Shown here one piece after another: positions 35,630 to 46,773 of a DNA stretch of 64,000 nt (its first letter is position 1; each line of letters opens with the position of its first letter). A model generated the notes under the pieces. The model saw only the letters and a program-made list of their open reading frames with translations. It searched no databases and was not told the DNA's origin. Source of the stretch: Paenibacillus sp. FSL R5-0490 (GTDB lineage: Bacteria; Bacillota; Bacilli; Bacillales; Cytobacillaceae); the NCBI RefSeq assembly GCF_001956215.1, contig NZ_MRTQ01000001.1, positions 62,001 to 126,000 of the forward strand, given 5' to 3'. The translations under genes and the position numbers were made by a program.

Positions 35630-36790
35630 ATGAATATACATGAGTATCAAGGTAAAGAAGTCCTCAGACAATACGGGGTAGCCGTTCCGAACGGAAAAGT
35701 TGCATTTACAGTTGAAGAAGCTGTTGAAGCTGCGAAAGAACTTGGCACTGAGGTGTGTGTGGTTAAAGCGCAAATCCATGCCGGAGGACGCGGTAAAGCT
35801 GGCGGTGTAAAAGTTGCCAAAAATCTTGACGAAGTTCGTACATATGCAAGTGAAATCTTAGGAAAAACACTTGTTACACATCAAACAGGCCCGGAAGGCA
35901 AGGAAGTAAAACGTTTACTTATTGAAGAGGGCTGTGACATTAAGAAGGAATATTATGTGGGCCTTGTACTGGACCGAGCTACATCTCGCGTAGTATTAAT
36001 GGCTTCAGAAGAGGGCGGTACAGAAATCGAAGAAGTGGCTGAAAAAACGCCAGAAAAAATCTTCAAGGAAGAAATCGATCCTGTTCTTGGTTTAACAGCA
36101 TTCCAGGCCCGGAGAATCGCTTTTAATATCAATATTCCATCAAAGCTTGTCGGACAAGCTGTTAAATTCATGATGGGCTTATACAGAGCTTATATTGAAA
36201 AAGATTGCTCTATTGCTGAAATCAATCCATTAGTTGTAACTGGCGACGGCAAGGTTATGGCTCTGGATGCTAAGCTGAACTTTGATGGGAATGCCCTTTA
36301 CCGTCAAAAAGACATCATGGATCTTCGTGACCTTGAAGAAGAGGATGCAAAGGAAATCGAAGCATCAAAATATGACCTAAGCTATATTTCCCTTGATGGA
36401 AACATCGGCTGCATGGTTAACGGTGCAGGTTTAGCGATGGCTACTATGGATATCGTTAAGCATTATGGCGGAGACCCGGCCAATTTCCTTGATGTTGGGG
36501 GCGGAGCAACAGCTGAGAAAGTAACAGAAGCTTTCAAAATCATCCTTTCTGATAAAAACGTAAAAGGTATTTTTGTAAATATCTTCGGCGGAATCATGAA
36601 GTGCGACATCATCGCCACTGGTGTAGTGGAAGCAGCGAAGCAAGTAGGCTTGAATGTGCCATTAGTTGTACGTCTGGAAGGCACGAATGTTGAAATGGGC
36701 AAGAAAATTCTTGCTGAATCCGATATCGATATTATCGCAGCTGAATCCATGGCTGACGGCGCACAAAAAATCGTTTCTTTAGTAGGCTAA
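35630..36790 (+). CDS. sucC: Succinyl-CoA synthetase beta subunit
   Basis: SucC with SucD converts succinyl-CoA to succinate with nucleoside triphosphate formation in the TCA cycle. The 386-residue protein begins [17 protein letters not shown], has the ATP-grasp region [27 protein letters not shown], and the C-terminal CoA-ligase motif [24 protein letters not shown] precedes the ATG. sucD begins 118 bases after its stop, a wider gap than usual, without a strong terminator between. Confidence 0.98.
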   Translation: MNIHEYQGKEVLRQYGVAVPNGKVAFTVEEAVEAAKELGTEVCVVKAQIHAGGRGKAGGVKVAKNLDEVRTYASEILGKTLVTHQTGPEGKEVKRLLIEEGCDIKKEYYVGLVLDRATSRVVLMASEEGGTEIEEVAEKTPEKIFKEEIDPVLGLTAFQARRIAFNINIPSKLVGQAVKFMMGLYRAYIEKDCSIAEINPLVVTGDGKVMALDAKLNFDGNALYRQKDIMDLRDLEEEDAKEIEASKYDLSYISLDGNIGCMVNGAGLAMATMDIVKHYGGDPANFLDVGGGATAEKVTEAFKIILSDKNVKGIFVNIFGGIMKCDIIATGVVEAAKQVGLNVPLVVRLEGTNVEMGKKILAESDIDIIAAESMADGAQKIVSLVG

Positions 36791-36908
36791 GAATTAAAAA
36801 TGAGCGGCCGTTCAGCATTAAAGGCATATAGCGGAAACCGATCTTCAGTTTTTGATTTAAGCCTTTGAGCATATGACGGCACTCTTTAGACCAGGAAGGA
36901 GAATTAAT

Positions 36909-37811
36909 GTGAGCGTATTTATTAATAAAGATACTAAAGTTATAGTTCAAGGGATTACCGGCTCAACAGCCCTCTTCCATACAAAGCAAATGCTTGAATA
37001 CGGAACGCAAATTGTCGGCGGTGTAACTCCGGGTAAAGGCGGTACTGAAGTAGAGGGTGTTCCTGTCTTCAATACAGTGGAGGAAGCAGTTAAGGCAACG
37101 GGTGCAAATGCCTCCGTAATCTATGTTCCGGCTCCATTTGCTGCAGATGCTATTCTTGAGGCTGTAGATGCAGAATTGGATCTTGCAATTTGTATCACTG
37201 AGCATATTCCAGTATTGGATATGGTTAAAGTTAAGCGTTATATGGAAGGCAAGAAGACACGCCTTGTAGGTCCTAACTGCCCAGGTGTTATCACTCCTGA
37301 AGAGTGTAAGATCGGCATTATGCCTGGTTACATCCACACTAAAGGCCATGTTGGAGTTGTGTCCCGTTCCGGAACATTGACTTATGAAGCTGTACATCAG
37401 CTGACACAGGAAGGAATCGGCCAATCTACTGCTGTTGGAATCGGCGGAGATCCGGTTAACGGAACAAACTTCATTGATGTTTTAAAAGCATTCAATGAAG
37501 ATCCTGAAACTTATGCTGTCATCATGATTGGTGAAATTGGCGGAACTGCTGAAGAAGAAGCTGCAGAATGGGTTAAAGAGAACATGACTAAGCCTGTTGT
37601 AGGCTTCATCGGAGGGCGCACTGCACCTCCAGGAAAGCGTATGGGCCATGCAGGCGCAATTATTTCAGGAGGCAAAGGAACAGCTGATGAAAAGATCCGT
37701 GTAATGAATGAATGCGGAATTCAGGTAGCTGACACTCCATCCGTAATGGGTGAAACCCTGATTAAGGTCCTGAAAGAAAAAGGCCTTTATGACCAGTGTA
37801 AAACACACTAA
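36909..37811 (+). CDS. sucD: Succinyl-CoA synthetase alpha subunit
   Basis: SucD binds CoA and carries the phosphorylated histidine. The 300-residue protein begins [18 protein letters not shown], has [33 protein letters not shown], and the active His in [17 protein letters not shown] 36909 with AAGGAG seven bases upstream gives the family length; an ATG in frame at 36873 is rejected as it lacks a site. A terminator follows. Confidence 0.98.
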   Translation: MSVFINKDTKVIVQGITGSTALFHTKQMLEYGTQIVGGVTPGKGGTEVEGVPVFNTVEEAVKATGANASVIYVPAPFAADAILEAVDAELDLAICITEHIPVLDMVKVKRYMEGKKTRLVGPNCPGVITPEECKIGIMPGYIHTKGHVGVVSRSGTLTYEAVHQLTQEGIGQSTAVGIGGDPVNGTNFIDVLKAFNEDPETYAVIMIGEIGGTAEEEAAEWVKENMTKPVVGFIGGRTAPPGKRMGHAGAIISGGKGTADEKIRVMNECGIQVADTPSVMGETLIKVLKEKGLYDQCKTH

Positions 37812-37832
37812 TCTTTTCGAATAACTAAAGAG

Positions 37833-37858
37833 TAGTCCCTCTTTTTGAGGGACTATTT
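37833..37858 (+). terminator. Terminator after sucD
   Basis: TAGTCCCTC (37833-37841) and GAGGGACTA (37847-37855) form a perfect 9-bp stem with TTTTT loop, followed by TTTCT. Confidence 0.85.
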
Positions 37859-37925
37859 CTGCATTGTCAAATACGGTTATCCCCCCACTTACCCCGTTTT
37901 TTAAAAAACATTTCAGGAGGCTCCC

Positions 37926-38801
37926 ATGAATGAATTTAATATGAGGCTCACCCATCTCCACCACTGCAGAGGAATGAGCTGGAAGATGATTTATTACATT
38001 CTGAAAACAGATCCCGAATTGAAATTTCTGTATAATGATACACCCCGCCAAATTATGCCCCAGGTAATCACCACTCAGGAAACACTTTCCAATGCACTCG
38101 AGGATCTGCATTCTAATCGAATCCAGGAACAAATTCGCCAATACTCACCAAATGGCATTAAAGCCATTACAATTTTTGACGAGGAATATCCGGTTCTGTT
38201 AAAAGAAACATACCAGCCGCCTTGGGTTTTATATGCCCGGGGTGATACCTGTCTTTTGAATAGCGGAGTCCATCTGGCCGTTGTTGGTTCCAGACAGGCA
38301 ACAGATTATGGCGAAAAAGCCATTCAGTCCATTTTCCCCAAGCTTATTGAACAGGGGGTTATTATTGTAAGCGGGCTGGCGGCCGGCATCGATGCCATTG
38401 CGCATAAAGAAACAATAAAAAATAAAGGAAAAACAATCGGTGTCATAGCCGGGGGCCTGTTTAATATTTATCCACAGGCAAACCAGAAGCTTGCTTATGA
38501 AATGATGAAAAACCATCTGGTTATTTCTGAATATCCGCCAGACACAAGGCCCTCAAGATGGCAGTTTCCAATGAGAAACCGAATCATAAGCGGCATTAGC
38601 AGAGGAACACTGATTATTCAGGCGAAAAGCAAAAGCGGCTCTCTTATTACAGCTAATTATGCTGTGCAAGAAGGCCGGGAAGTGTTTGCGGTACCAGGGA
38701 ATATTTTTAGCCCATTCTCGTGTGGAACCAATGAGCTAATTCAGCAAGGCGCCAAACTGGTTAAATCAGCTGAAGAAATCTTAGAGGAGTTCCATTACTG
38801 A
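37926..38801 (+). CDS. dprA: DNA processing protein DprA
   Basis: DprA loads RecA on incoming single-stranded DNA during transformation; it is widely kept even in bacteria not known to be competent. The 291-residue protein has an N-terminal SAM-like helical part (to about 80), then an extended Rossmann fold with AVVGSRQATDYG, SGLAAGIDAIAH, VIAGGLFNIYP, SEYPPDTRPSRWQFPMRNRI and the FAVPGNIFSPFSCGTNELI motif. Start ATG 37926 with CAGGAGG upstream. A separate gene with its own surroundings between sucD and topA, as in B. subtilis. Confidence 0.96.
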   Translation: MNEFNMRLTHLHHCRGMSWKMIYYILKTDPELKFLYNDTPRQIMPQVITTQETLSNALEDLHSNRIQEQIRQYSPNGIKAITIFDEEYPVLLKETYQPPWVLYARGDTCLLNSGVHLAVVGSRQATDYGEKAIQSIFPKLIEQGVIIVSGLAAGIDAIAHKETIKNKGKTIGVIAGGLFNIYPQANQKLAYEMMKNHLVISEYPPDTRPSRWQFPMRNRIISGISRGTLIIQAKSKSGSLITANYAVQEGREVFAVPGNIFSPFSCGTNELIQQGAKLVKSAEEILEEFHY

Positions 38802-38812
38802 TCAGGTCAAAT

Positions 38813-38846
38813 AAAAAAGGAGCCTTGATATAGATTAAAGGCTCCT
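38813..38846. terminator. Hairpin after dprA, better terminator on the - strand
   Basis: AGGAGCCTT (38818-38826) and AAGGCTCCT (38838-38846) are perfect complements. On the + strand the following sequence is AATCTTTC, a weak tail; on the - strand the stem is followed by six T. It may work both ways, though no - strand gene is nearby. Confidence 0.65.
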
Positions 38847-39022
38847 AATCTTTCATTAGTCATAATAAATTTGTTTATTTAAAGGATTTTTTACAAAAAG
38901 GTTGAAATTCTATTAAAACTGTTATACATTTTGCAACAGGTATGAATGAAAGTAAGAGAATGCTTAGTTCGTTAATTTAGGATCTTTTCTTGGAAACGGT
39001 TGCGGAAATAATCCGATTAAGT

Positions 39023-39052
39023 TTGACAAACTTGAATAGAATGTAGAATAAT
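39023..39052 (+). promoter_or_regulatory. Probable topA promoter
   Basis: Perfect TTGACA at 39023-39028. Possible -10 boxes are TAGAAT (39044, 15-bp spacer) or AATAAT (39047-39052, 18-bp spacer); neither is ideal. Confidence 0.5.
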
Positions 39053-39198
39053 AATGAATATTTCAATACACATGCAATAAAGAGGCTGTTCTATTGATAT
39101 AGATAAAGAAGACAGGCAATTTTAGCAGGTGAAAAATACCGTGTTTCAAAAAGATTTTGCCTGAGTGTTTTAAAATTCCCTCTCAAGGAGGACTATTG

Positions 39199-41274
39199 AT
39201 GTCAGAGTTTCTTGTTATCGTTGAGTCACCTGCAAAGGCAAAAACGATTGAACGTTATTTAGGAAAAAAATATAAAGTAAAAGCTTCCATGGGACATGTC
39301 AGGGATCTGCCCAAAAGCCAAATGGGCATTGATGTGGAAAATAATTTTGAACCCAAATACATAACAATTCGCGGAAAGGGCCCTGTATTAAAGGAGCTTA
39401 AGACAGCGGCCAAAAAAGCTAAGAAAATTTATCTCGCGGCTGACCCCGACAGAGAAGGTGAAGCCATTGCCTGGCATTTGGCACATAGCCTGGATATGGA
39501 TATTAAGTCGGATTGCCGTGTTGTCTTTAATGAAATCACGAAAGATGCCATTAAAGAATCCTTCAAACATCCTAGGCCGATCAACATGGATCTTGTTGAT
39601 GCGCAGCAGGCAAGAAGGATGCTGGACAGACTGGTCGGCTATAATATCAGCCCTTTACTATGGAAGAAAGTGAAAAAAGGCTTAAGTGCGGGGAGAGTAC
39701 AGTCTGTTGCTGTCCGATTGATCATCGACCGTGAAAAGGAAATTAAGGACTTTATCCCAGAAGAGTACTGGTCAATTGATGGGGAATTCCTTAAAGGAAA
39801 AACAGCCTTTGATGCATCATTTTACGGATTTAAGAATGAAAAAGTTGAATTGAAGTCGGAAAGCGATGTTCAAAATATTTTAAGTAAAATGAAGGGCAAT
39901 AAATTCAAGGTGGAATCGGTTACCAAGAAGGAAAGAAGGCGGAATCCGGCAGCCCCTTTTACTACGTCATCACTTCAGCAGGAAGCTGCAAGAAAATTAA
40001 ATTTCCGTGCCAAGAAAACGATGATGCTTGCACAGCAGCTTTATGAAGGAATTGAACTCGGCAAGGAAGGAACTGTCGGTTTAATCACTTATATGAGAAC
40101 TGACTCAACACGCATATCCGAAATTGCGCAAAGTGAAGCTGCGGACTATATTCAAAGCTCTTACGGGAAAGAGTTCCTGCAGAGTGAAAAGAAAAAAGAA
40201 AAGAAAAACAGCAATGCCCAGGATGCCCATGAGGCCATCCGCCCGACAAGCACATTAAGATCGCCTGCAAGTTTAAAAGAATACTTGTCGCGTGATCAGC
40301 TTCGATTATACAGGCTTATATGGGAACGATTTGTTGCAAGCCAAATGGCACCAGCGGTTATGGACACCATGAGTGTTGATTTGAAAAATGGTGAAGTGAT
40401 CTTCCGGGCAACAGGCTCAAAAGTGAAATTCGCAGGATTCATGAAAGTATATGTTGAAGGCACTGATGACCAGTCGGAGGAAAAAGATAATATGCTCCCT
40501 GATCTGAAGGAAGGGGATGAAGTCCTTAAAAAAGACATCGAACCTAAACAGCACTTCACACAGCCCCCTCCAAGGTATACTGAGGCAAGGCTGGTAAAAA
40601 CACTTGAAGAACAGGGCATTGGGCGGCCATCCACCTTCGCTCCGACACTTGATACAATCCAAAAACGGGGCTATGTTGCTCTGGATAATAAACGTTTTAT
40701 ACCGACCGAACTGGGTGAAATCGTCCTGGAATTAATCATGGAATTCTTCCCTGAAATCCTTGATATCGAGTTTACCGCGAAAATGGAAAAAGACCTGGAC
40801 TATGTTGAAGAAGGCAAAGTCAACTGGGTACAGATCATAGATGATTTCTATATAGATTTTGAAAAAAATCTTAAAATAGCGGAAAAGGAAATGCAGGAAG
40901 TAGAAATTAAGGATGAACCTGCCGGTGAGGATTGCGAACAATGCGGAAATCCTATGGTGTTCAAGATGGGACGCTATGGAAAGTTCATGGCCTGCAGCAA
41001 TTTCCCTGACTGCCGCAATACTAAACCGATTGTCAAGGATATCGGTGTGAAATGTCCAAAGTGCGAAGAAGGCAATATCATTGAAAGAAAAAGCAAAAAA
41101 CGCCGGATCTTCTACGGCTGTGACAGGTTCCCTGAATGTGACTTTATTTCTTGGGATAAGCCCCTGCCGAGAAGCTGTCCAAAATGTGATAACCTGCTGG
41201 TTGAGAAAAAACTCAAAAAAGGTGTTCAGGTTCAGTGTGTTGAATGCGACTATAAGGAAGAAAAGCAAAGTTAA
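39199..41274 (+). CDS. topA: DNA topoisomerase I
   Basis: Type IA topoisomerase that relaxes negative supercoils. The 691-residue protein matches the B. subtilis length. It has the TOPRIM domain ([18 protein letters not shown], then [12 protein letters not shown]), the catalytic [10 protein letters not shown] with Tyr298, and [13 protein letters not shown]. The C-terminus carries three zinc-ribbon-like units with CxxC pairs (CEQC...CSNFPDC, CPKC...CDRFPEC, CPKC...CVEC). AAGGAGG lies seven bases before ATG 39199. Confidence 0.98.
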   Translation: MSEFLVIVESPAKAKTIERYLGKKYKVKASMGHVRDLPKSQMGIDVENNFEPKYITIRGKGPVLKELKTAAKKAKKIYLAADPDREGEAIAWHLAHSLDMDIKSDCRVVFNEITKDAIKESFKHPRPINMDLVDAQQARRMLDRLVGYNISPLLWKKVKKGLSAGRVQSVAVRLIIDREKEIKDFIPEEYWSIDGEFLKGKTAFDASFYGFKNEKVELKSESDVQNILSKMKGNKFKVESVTKKERRRNPAAPFTTSSLQQEAARKLNFRAKKTMMLAQQLYEGIELGKEGTVGLITYMRTDSTRISEIAQSEAADYIQSSYGKEFLQSEKKKEKKNSNAQDAHEAIRPTSTLRSPASLKEYLSRDQLRLYRLIWERFVASQMAPAVMDTMSVDLKNGEVIFRATGSKVKFAGFMKVYVEGTDDQSEEKDNMLPDLKEGDEVLKKDIEPKQHFTQPPPRYTEARLVKTLEEQGIGRPSTFAPTLDTIQKRGYVALDNKRFIPTELGEIVLELIMEFFPEILDIEFTAKMEKDLDYVEEGKVNWVQIIDDFYIDFEKNLKIAEKEMQEVEIKDEPAGEDCEQCGNPMVFKMGRYGKFMACSNFPDCRNTKPIVKDIGVKCPKCEEGNIIERKSKKRRIFYGCDRFPECDFISWDKPLPRSCPKCDNLLVEKKLKKGVQVQCVECDYKEEKQS

Positions 41275-41300
41275 GGGTGAGCTTAAATGCTCACTCTTTT
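41273..41300 (+). terminator. Terminator after topA
   Basis: AAGGGTGAGC (41273-41282) and GCTCACTCTT (41289-41298) with one G-T pair, followed by TTCT. The 5' arm includes the last base pairs of the stop region. Confidence 0.75.
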
Positions 41301-41497
41301 CTATTGAGGGATGAGGATCCAAAATACTTCCAGTCTGGCTATTTTCAAAGGAATTAGTACATGAAACTTTTTTATTTTTAAATCGTATTGTAAAATGGCA
41401 AAATGAATAAGAACAGGGTAAAGTAAGAGAGACTGTTTTTAATAAATATAAATTATTCATGATATCGTCATCATAAATATATATGGAGGTTCAATTT

Positions 41498-42805
41498 ATG
41501 AAAGATACAGCAGTGAATGTAATTGGCGCAGGATTGGCAGGCAGTGAGGCCGCTTGGCAGCTTGCCAGCAGGGGGATAAAGGTAAATTTATATGAAATGA
41601 GGCCGGTAAGGCAGACTCCTGCTCATCACACAGATAAATTTGCAGAACTTGTCTGCAGCAACTCCCTGCGTGCAAATACTTTAACAAATGCAGTCGGGGT
41701 TTTAAAAGAAGAAATGAGAAAGCTGAATTCTGTCATTATCCATTCAGCTGACAGCAGTGCAGTTCCTGCCGGTGGCGCATTGGCAGTTGACCGCCATGAT
41801 TTTGCTGCCCGCGTAACCGAACAAGTCAAAAACCATCCGAACGTAACAGTAATAAACGAAGAAGTAACAGATATTCCGGAAGGGCCAACTGTTATTGCTA
41901 CTGGACCGCTCACAAGTGAAGCTTTATCCGCAAAATTAAAAGAGCTGTCCGGGGAAGATTATTTATATTTTTATGATGCGGCTGCTCCAATTCTCGAAAA
42001 AGATTCAATCGATATGAATAAAGTTTATTTGAAATCACGTTATGATAAGGGAGAAGCGGCATATCTGAATTGTCCAATGACAGAAGAAGAATTTGACCGC
42101 TTTTACGAGGCTCTTACCACAGCGGAAACAGTTCCGTTAAAGGAATTTGAAAAGGAAATCTTTTTCGAGGGCTGTATGCCAATAGAAGTGATGGCAAACA
42201 GGGGGAAGAAAACCATGCTTTTCGGCCCGATGAAGCCTGTTGGATTAGAAGATCCTAAAACAGGAAAAAGGCCATATGCAGTTGTCCAGCTTCGCCAGGA
42301 TGATGCAGCAGGAACTCTTTATAATATAGTAGGTTTTCAGACACATCTGAAATGGGGTCCTCAAAAAGAAGTAATCCGATTGATTCCTGGTCTTGAAAAT
42401 GCTGAGATAGTAAGATATGGTGTTATGCACCGGAATACATTCATCAATTCTCCAAAAGTCCTTCGTGCAACATATCAGTTCAAGAATAGGGATGATTTAT
42501 TCTTTGCAGGACAAATGACCGGAGTTGAAGGGTATGTGGAATCTGCAGCCAGCGGACTTGTGGCAGGCATCAATGCTGCAAGGCTTGTTACAGGAGAAGA
42601 TCCAATAGAGTTTCCTCATGAAACGGCGATTGGAAGTATGGCTCGATATATTACTACAGCAAATCCGAAGAGTTTCCAGCCTATGAATGCTAACTTTGGA
42701 TTATTCCCGGAACTTCCTGAAAAAATTAGAGGAAAAAAAGAAAGAAATGAAAAACATGCAGAAAGAGCATTAGGAACAATTCAGAACTTTATGAAAAATT
42801 TGTAA
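41498..42805 (+). CDS. trmFO: tRNA (uracil-5-)-methyltransferase TrmFO
   Basis: TrmFO makes ribothymidine-54 in tRNA using methylenetetrahydrofolate and FAD. The 435-residue protein (same as B. subtilis) begins [20 protein letters not shown], an FAD-binding Rossmann motif, and contains [13 protein letters not shown], and [20 protein letters not shown] near the C-terminus. The ATG at 41483 overlaps the ribosome binding site GGAGGT that serves ATG 41498. First gene of the trmFO-xerC-hslVU-codY segment. Confidence 0.98.
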   Translation: MKDTAVNVIGAGLAGSEAAWQLASRGIKVNLYEMRPVRQTPAHHTDKFAELVCSNSLRANTLTNAVGVLKEEMRKLNSVIIHSADSSAVPAGGALAVDRHDFAARVTEQVKNHPNVTVINEEVTDIPEGPTVIATGPLTSEALSAKLKELSGEDYLYFYDAAAPILEKDSIDMNKVYLKSRYDKGEAAYLNCPMTEEEFDRFYEALTTAETVPLKEFEKEIFFEGCMPIEVMANRGKKTMLFGPMKPVGLEDPKTGKRPYAVVQLRQDDAAGTLYNIVGFQTHLKWGPQKEVIRLIPGLENAEIVRYGVMHRNTFINSPKVLRATYQFKNRDDLFFAGQMTGVEGYVESAASGLVAGINAARLVTGEDPIEFPHETAIGSMARYITTANPKSFQPMNANFGLFPELPEKIRGKKERNEKHAERALGTIQNFMKNL

Positions 42806-42868
42806 ATTATGTTGCGTGCGCTGCTGAGTTGTGATACTATTTAGTAGCCCATACGAGGTGACCAATTA

Positions 42869-43771
42869 ATGTCTGAAAATGTGAACGTTTCTTTAAAGTT
42901 GTTTATTGAATATTTACAAATAGAGAAAAATTATTCACAATATACTATTGAACATTACCAGCATGATATAAGTGAGTTCTTTATGTTCATGTCTGAACAA
43001 GCCATTTCAGATTTAACAAAAGTCGAGTATCAGGATGTCAGGATACATCTCACTAATCTTTTTGAAAGAAAGATGTCACGCAAGTCTGTTGCCAGAAAGA
43101 TATCAAGTCTAAGGAGCTTTTTTAAATTTTTGCTAAGAGAAGAGATAGTCGCTGAGAATCCTTTCGCACTTGTTTCCATTCCCAAAGCACAGAAAAAGCT
43201 GCCGGAATTTTTCTATGAAGAGGAAATGAAACAGCTTTTTAATGCTTGTGAATCCAGCACTCCTCTTGGGCAAAGAAATAAAGCCCTTCTTGAATTATTA
43301 TATGCAACCGGCATCCGTGTAAGTGAGTGCAGTCAAATCCGCTTAAAAGACCTGGATATGCATTTATCAACTGTTCTTGTACGGGGAAAGGGCAGCAAAG
43401 AACGATATGTTCCTTTCGGCAGCTTCGCCCAGGACGCAATTGACACATACATAAACCATGGACGTAAAGAATTGCTTGCAAATGGGAACGTGCAGGAAAA
43501 TTTGTTTTTGAACGCCCGGGGCGGTCCTCTTACAGCAAGGGGAATCAGGACAATTCTTGACCGGATCATAGAGAAATCATCCTTAACAGGCAAAATTCAT
43601 CCCCATATGCTTCGCCACACATTTGCGACTCATTTAATGGCTAATGGGGCTGACATGAGAACGGTCCAGGAATTGCTGGGACACGCATTTCTTTCTTCGA
43701 CCCAGGTATATACACATGTTACGAATGAATACTTGAAAAAAACGTATATGGCCCATCATCCGCGGGCGTAG
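42869..43771 (+). CDS. xerC: Tyrosine recombinase XerC
   Basis: XerC (CodV) acts with XerD at dif to resolve chromosome dimers. The 300-residue protein has the N-terminal SAM-like DNA-binding domain (to about 90) and the catalytic domain with Arg150 (ATGIRVSE), His246 and Arg249 (HMLRHTFATHL), His272 (LLGHAF) and nucleophile Tyr281 (STQVYTHV). GAGGTGACC precedes the ATG. This is a housekeeping recombinase by position and sequence, not a mobile-element integrase. Confidence 0.97.
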   Translation: MSENVNVSLKLFIEYLQIEKNYSQYTIEHYQHDISEFFMFMSEQAISDLTKVEYQDVRIHLTNLFERKMSRKSVARKISSLRSFFKFLLREEIVAENPFALVSIPKAQKKLPEFFYEEEMKQLFNACESSTPLGQRNKALLELLYATGIRVSECSQIRLKDLDMHLSTVLVRGKGSKERYVPFGSFAQDAIDTYINHGRKELLANGNVQENLFLNARGGPLTARGIRTILDRIIEKSSLTGKIHPHMLRHTFATHLMANGADMRTVQELLGHAFLSSTQVYTHVTNEYLKKTYMAHHPRA

Positions 43772-43844
43772 CGGAAAAACAGCCATTATCGAATAGTCTG
43801 CAGAAAAAAATCAAAGGCAATATGCTCCAAAGGAGGAGTCTTTC

Positions 43845-44387
43845 ATGTCCGAATTTCATGCAACAACAATATTTGCTGTGCATCATAATGGAGAATGTGC
43901 AATGTCTGGCGACGGCCAGGTTACCTTTGGAAATGCAGTTGTAATGAAACACACTGCAAGAAAAGTCAGAAAGCTTTTTAACGGGAAGGTGCTTGCTGGA
44001 TTTGCAGGCTCAGTAGCTGATGCTTTTACGTTATTCGAAATGTTTGAAGGAAAGCTTGAAGAGTATAATGGCAACCTTGAGAGAGCAGCTGTGGAGCTTG
44101 CAAAAGAATGGAGAAGCGACAAGGTTTTGCGCAAGCTTGAAGCAATGCTTATCGTTATGAACAAGGATAGTCTGCTGCTTATCTCAGGTACAGGTGAAGT
44201 TATCGAGCCGGATGATGGAATTCTGGCTATTGGATCAGGAGGCAATTATGCTCTGGCAGCAGGACGTTCTTTAAAAAGGTTCGCAGGCGAACACTTGTCA
44301 GCAAGAGAAATTGCCAAGGCCTCACTTGAAATGGCTGCCGAAATATGTGTATATACAAACCACAATATTATTGTGGAAGAACTCTAA
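43845..44387 (+). CDS. hslV: ATP-dependent protease subunit HslV (ClpQ/CodW)
   Basis: HslV is the proteolytic chamber of the HslUV protease. The 180-residue protein has the N-terminus [44 protein letters not shown] and [12 protein letters not shown]. Where E. coli HslV starts with catalytic Thr after Met removal, this protein has five extra residues, with Ser2 exposed and the Thr pair at 7-8. B. subtilis CodW is reported to use the N-terminal Ser. Cotranscription with hslU (17-bp gap) is clear. Confidence 0.97.
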   Translation: MSEFHATTIFAVHHNGECAMSGDGQVTFGNAVVMKHTARKVRKLFNGKVLAGFAGSVADAFTLFEMFEGKLEEYNGNLERAAVELAKEWRSDKVLRKLEAMLIVMNKDSLLLISGTGEVIEPDDGILAIGSGGNYALAAGRSLKRFAGEHLSAREIAKASLEMAAEICVYTNHNIIVEEL

Positions 44388-44404
44388 TAAAGGAGTGCTG
44401 TTGA

Positions 44405-45808
44405 ATGGGTAAAGGAACAAGCTTAACTCCGCGCCAAATTGTTGAGCGCTTGGATCAATATATTATCGGTCAAAAGGATGCAAAAAAAGCGGTTGCTATA
44501 GCTCTTCGAAATCGTTATCGCCGCAGCTTGCTGGAAGAAAAATTGCGGGAAGAAGTAAATCCTAAAAATATATTGATGATCGGGCCAACTGGTGTTGGAA
44601 AAACTGAAATAGCGCGCAGAATGGCTAAATTGGTGGGCGCACCATTTGTAAAAGTGGAGGCAACCAAATTCACTGAAGTAGGATATGTGGGCAGGGATGT
44701 TGAATCCATGGTCAGAGATCTTGTGGAAACATCCGTCCGTCTGGTAAAAGAAGAGAAGATGGCCAGTGTAAGGGAAAGAGCAGAAGAAAGTGCCAACCGC
44801 CGCATACTTGAACTGCTTGTGCCTGGTGCCAAAAAGGCCGCTAATTATAAAAATCCACTTGAAATGCTATTTGGCGGAGGTAATGATCAGCAGCAGGATA
44901 CGAATCAGACAGAAGATTTAAATCTTCAGGAAAAGCGCAAGATTGTAAAAGAAAAGCTTGCACTTGGCGAATTGGAAAATGAAGTGATTACCGTTGAGGT
45001 GGAAGAGCAGCAGCCTTCCATGTTTGACATGCTGCAGGGCTCTGGGATGGAGCAAATGGGCATGAATATGCAGGATGCCCTCAGCAGCCTTATGCCAAAG
45101 AAAAGGAAAAAGAGAAAACTGACTGTAAGGGAAGCCAGAAAGATCCTGACAAATGAAGAAGCCCAAAAGCTGATTGATATGGATGAAGTCAGCCAGGAGG
45201 CTGTATTCCGTGCTGAACAGTCAGGAATAATATTCATTGATGAGATCGATAAAATTGCCAGCAAAAACAGCGGCGGTTCATCAGCAGATGTCTCAAGGGA
45301 AGGGGTTCAAAGAGATATTTTGCCGGTGGTAGAAGGTTCAACAGTAGTAACCAAATACGGTTCTGTTAAAACGGATCATGTATTGTTTATTGCTGCGGGT
45401 GCTTTCCATATGGCTAAGCCCTCTGACCTTATTCCTGAATTACAGGGACGTTTTCCGATTCGTGTCGAGCTTACAAAGCTAACGGTAGAAGACTTCTACA
45501 AAATACTTGTGGAGCCCGATAATGCCTTAATTAAACAATATGAAGCATTATTGGTAACTGAAGGTATACAAATTGAATTTTCTGACGATGCTATTCGTAG
45601 GATTGCTCAATTTGCTTTCGAAGTTAATCAAAATACAGATAATATCGGTGCAAGGCGTCTTCATACAATCATGGAAAAGCTGCTCGAAGATTTATCGTTT
45701 GAAGCACCGGACATCACCATGGAAAAAATCACGATTACCCCTCAGTATGTTGAGGAAAAGCTCGGAGCCATATCCCGCAATAAGGATTTAAGCCAGTTTA
45801 TTCTGTGA
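44405..45808 (+). CDS. hslU: HslU (ClpY) AAA+ unfoldase
   Basis: HslU recognises and unfolds substrates for HslV. The 467-residue protein has Walker A GPTGVGKT (60-67), the pore motif GYVGRDV, an intermediate I domain with a Gln/Met-rich stretch (about 150-230), Walker [12 protein letters not shown], and the C-terminal tail [15 protein letters not shown] that inserts into HslV. AAAGGAGTGCTG lies before ATG 44405. Length is as in B. subtilis. Confidence 0.98.
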   Translation: MGKGTSLTPRQIVERLDQYIIGQKDAKKAVAIALRNRYRRSLLEEKLREEVNPKNILMIGPTGVGKTEIARRMAKLVGAPFVKVEATKFTEVGYVGRDVESMVRDLVETSVRLVKEEKMASVRERAEESANRRILELLVPGAKKAANYKNPLEMLFGGGNDQQQDTNQTEDLNLQEKRKIVKEKLALGELENEVITVEVEEQQPSMFDMLQGSGMEQMGMNMQDALSSLMPKKRKKRKLTVREARKILTNEEAQKLIDMDEVSQEAVFRAEQSGIIFIDEIDKIASKNSGGSSADVSREGVQRDILPVVEGSTVVTKYGSVKTDHVLFIAAGAFHMAKPSDLIPELQGRFPIRVELTKLTVEDFYKILVEPDNALIKQYEALLVTEGIQIEFSDDAIRRIAQFAFEVNQNTDNIGARRLHTIMEKLLEDLSFEAPDITMEKITITPQYVEEKLGAISRNKDLSQFIL

Positions 45809-45955
45809 TCTCATAGTTTAAAGATTAAGGACAGAGGGTAACGGAAAGTGAATCCTGAAAAAAGTAAAATTACTTTTGATTCAAACAGAAGCAATTAGAT
45901 ATCTAATTTTAACAAAATATATGTTTATGGGTTGCAGCAAATAGGAGGAAATACA

Positions 45956-46735
45956 ATGGATTTATTAACAAAAACAAGAAAAATTAATGCAATGCTTCAA
46001 AGGGCAGCCGGAAAGCCGGTTAACTTCAAAGAAATGTCAGAAACACTTAGTGATGTAATCGAAGCAAATATCTTCGTAGTAAGCCGCAGGGGCAAACTGC
46101 TTGGATTTGCAGTAAACCAGCAAATCGAGAATGAACGCATGAAGCAAATGCTTGAAGATCGTCAGTTCCCTGAGGAATATACGAAAAACTTATTTAACAT
46201 CCAGGAAACTTCATCAAACCTGGATATGGAAAGCGAATATACTGCATTCCCAGTTGAAAACAAGGACCTTTTTGCAAGTGGTTTGACTACAATTGTTCCA
46301 ATCATTGGCGGCGGTGAGCGTCTCGGCACACTTATTCTTGCGAGATTGCAGGAACAGTTCCATGATGATGATTTAATTCTTGCTGAATATGGTGCTACTG
46401 TAGTTGGCATGGAAATTCTGCGTGAAAAAGCGGAAGAAATTGAAGAAGAAGCGCGCAGCAAAGCTGTTGTGCAAATGGCAATCAGTTCTCTTTCTTACAG
46501 CGAGCTTGAAGCGATCGAGCATATTTTCGAAGAGCTTAACGGCAACGAAGGACTTCTTGTTGCGTCAAAAATTGCTGATCGTGTAGGAATTACCCGCTCT
46601 GTAATCGTAAATGCCCTAAGAAAACTGGAAAGTGCAGGAGTTATTGAGTCCCGTTCTTTAGGAATGAAGGGTACGTATATTAAAGTCCTAAATGATAAGT
46701 TCCTGGTTGAATTGGAAAAGCTTAAATCCAACTAA
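45956..46735 (+). CDS. codY: Global repressor CodY
   Basis: CodY senses branched-chain amino acids and GTP and represses nitrogen, motility and competence genes in growth. The 259-residue protein has an N-terminal GAF domain (to about 155) that binds Ile/Val and a C-terminal winged HTH ([20 protein letters not shown], about residues 207-226). A TTG in frame at 45932 lies before the AGGAGG that serves ATG 45956. It is followed by a strong terminator and then the fla/che operon, which CodY is known to repress in B. subtilis. Confidence 0.98.
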   Translation: MDLLTKTRKINAMLQRAAGKPVNFKEMSETLSDVIEANIFVVSRRGKLLGFAVNQQIENERMKQMLEDRQFPEEYTKNLFNIQETSSNLDMESEYTAFPVENKDLFASGLTTIVPIIGGGERLGTLILARLQEQFHDDDLILAEYGATVVGMEILREKAEEIEEEARSKAVVQMAISSLSYSELEAIEHIFEELNGNEGLLVASKIADRVGITRSVIVNALRKLESAGVIESRSLGMKGTYIKVLNDKFLVELEKLKSN

Positions 46736-46744
46736 TATAATCTG

Positions 46745-46773
46745 AAACCCGTCCCTCAGTGGCGGGTTTTTTT
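46745..46773 (+). terminator. Terminator after codY
   Basis: AAACCCGTC (46745-46753) pairs with GGCGGGTTT (46761-46769), one G-T pair; the T-run reaches 46773. Confidence 0.9.

Larger units (their letters stand above)
38802..39198 (+). other. Gene-free stretch between dprA and topA
   Basis: No credible frame. It holds a hairpin (38818-38846) and a likely topA promoter (39023-39052); the rest is AT-rich. A frame open from 39157 into topA has no ribosome binding site before ATG 39199. Confidence 0.65.

Noticed and set aside
37665-38141. 158-codon - strand frame across the sucD-dprA junction
   Set aside because: It crosses the sucD terminator and two certain + strand genes, and shows no ribosome binding site or motif.
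40732-41460. 242-codon open frame on the - strand, the longest antisense frame
   Set aside because: It lies across the 3' end of topA and the following terminator. The frame is explained by topA codon use, the product is Phe/Leu-rich without recognisable motifs, and the + strand gene is certain.
42869-43771. Tyrosine recombinase as sign of a mobile element
   Set aside because: Position between trmFO and hslV and the sequence identify it as chromosomal xerC; no attachment-site repeats or phage genes are nearby.
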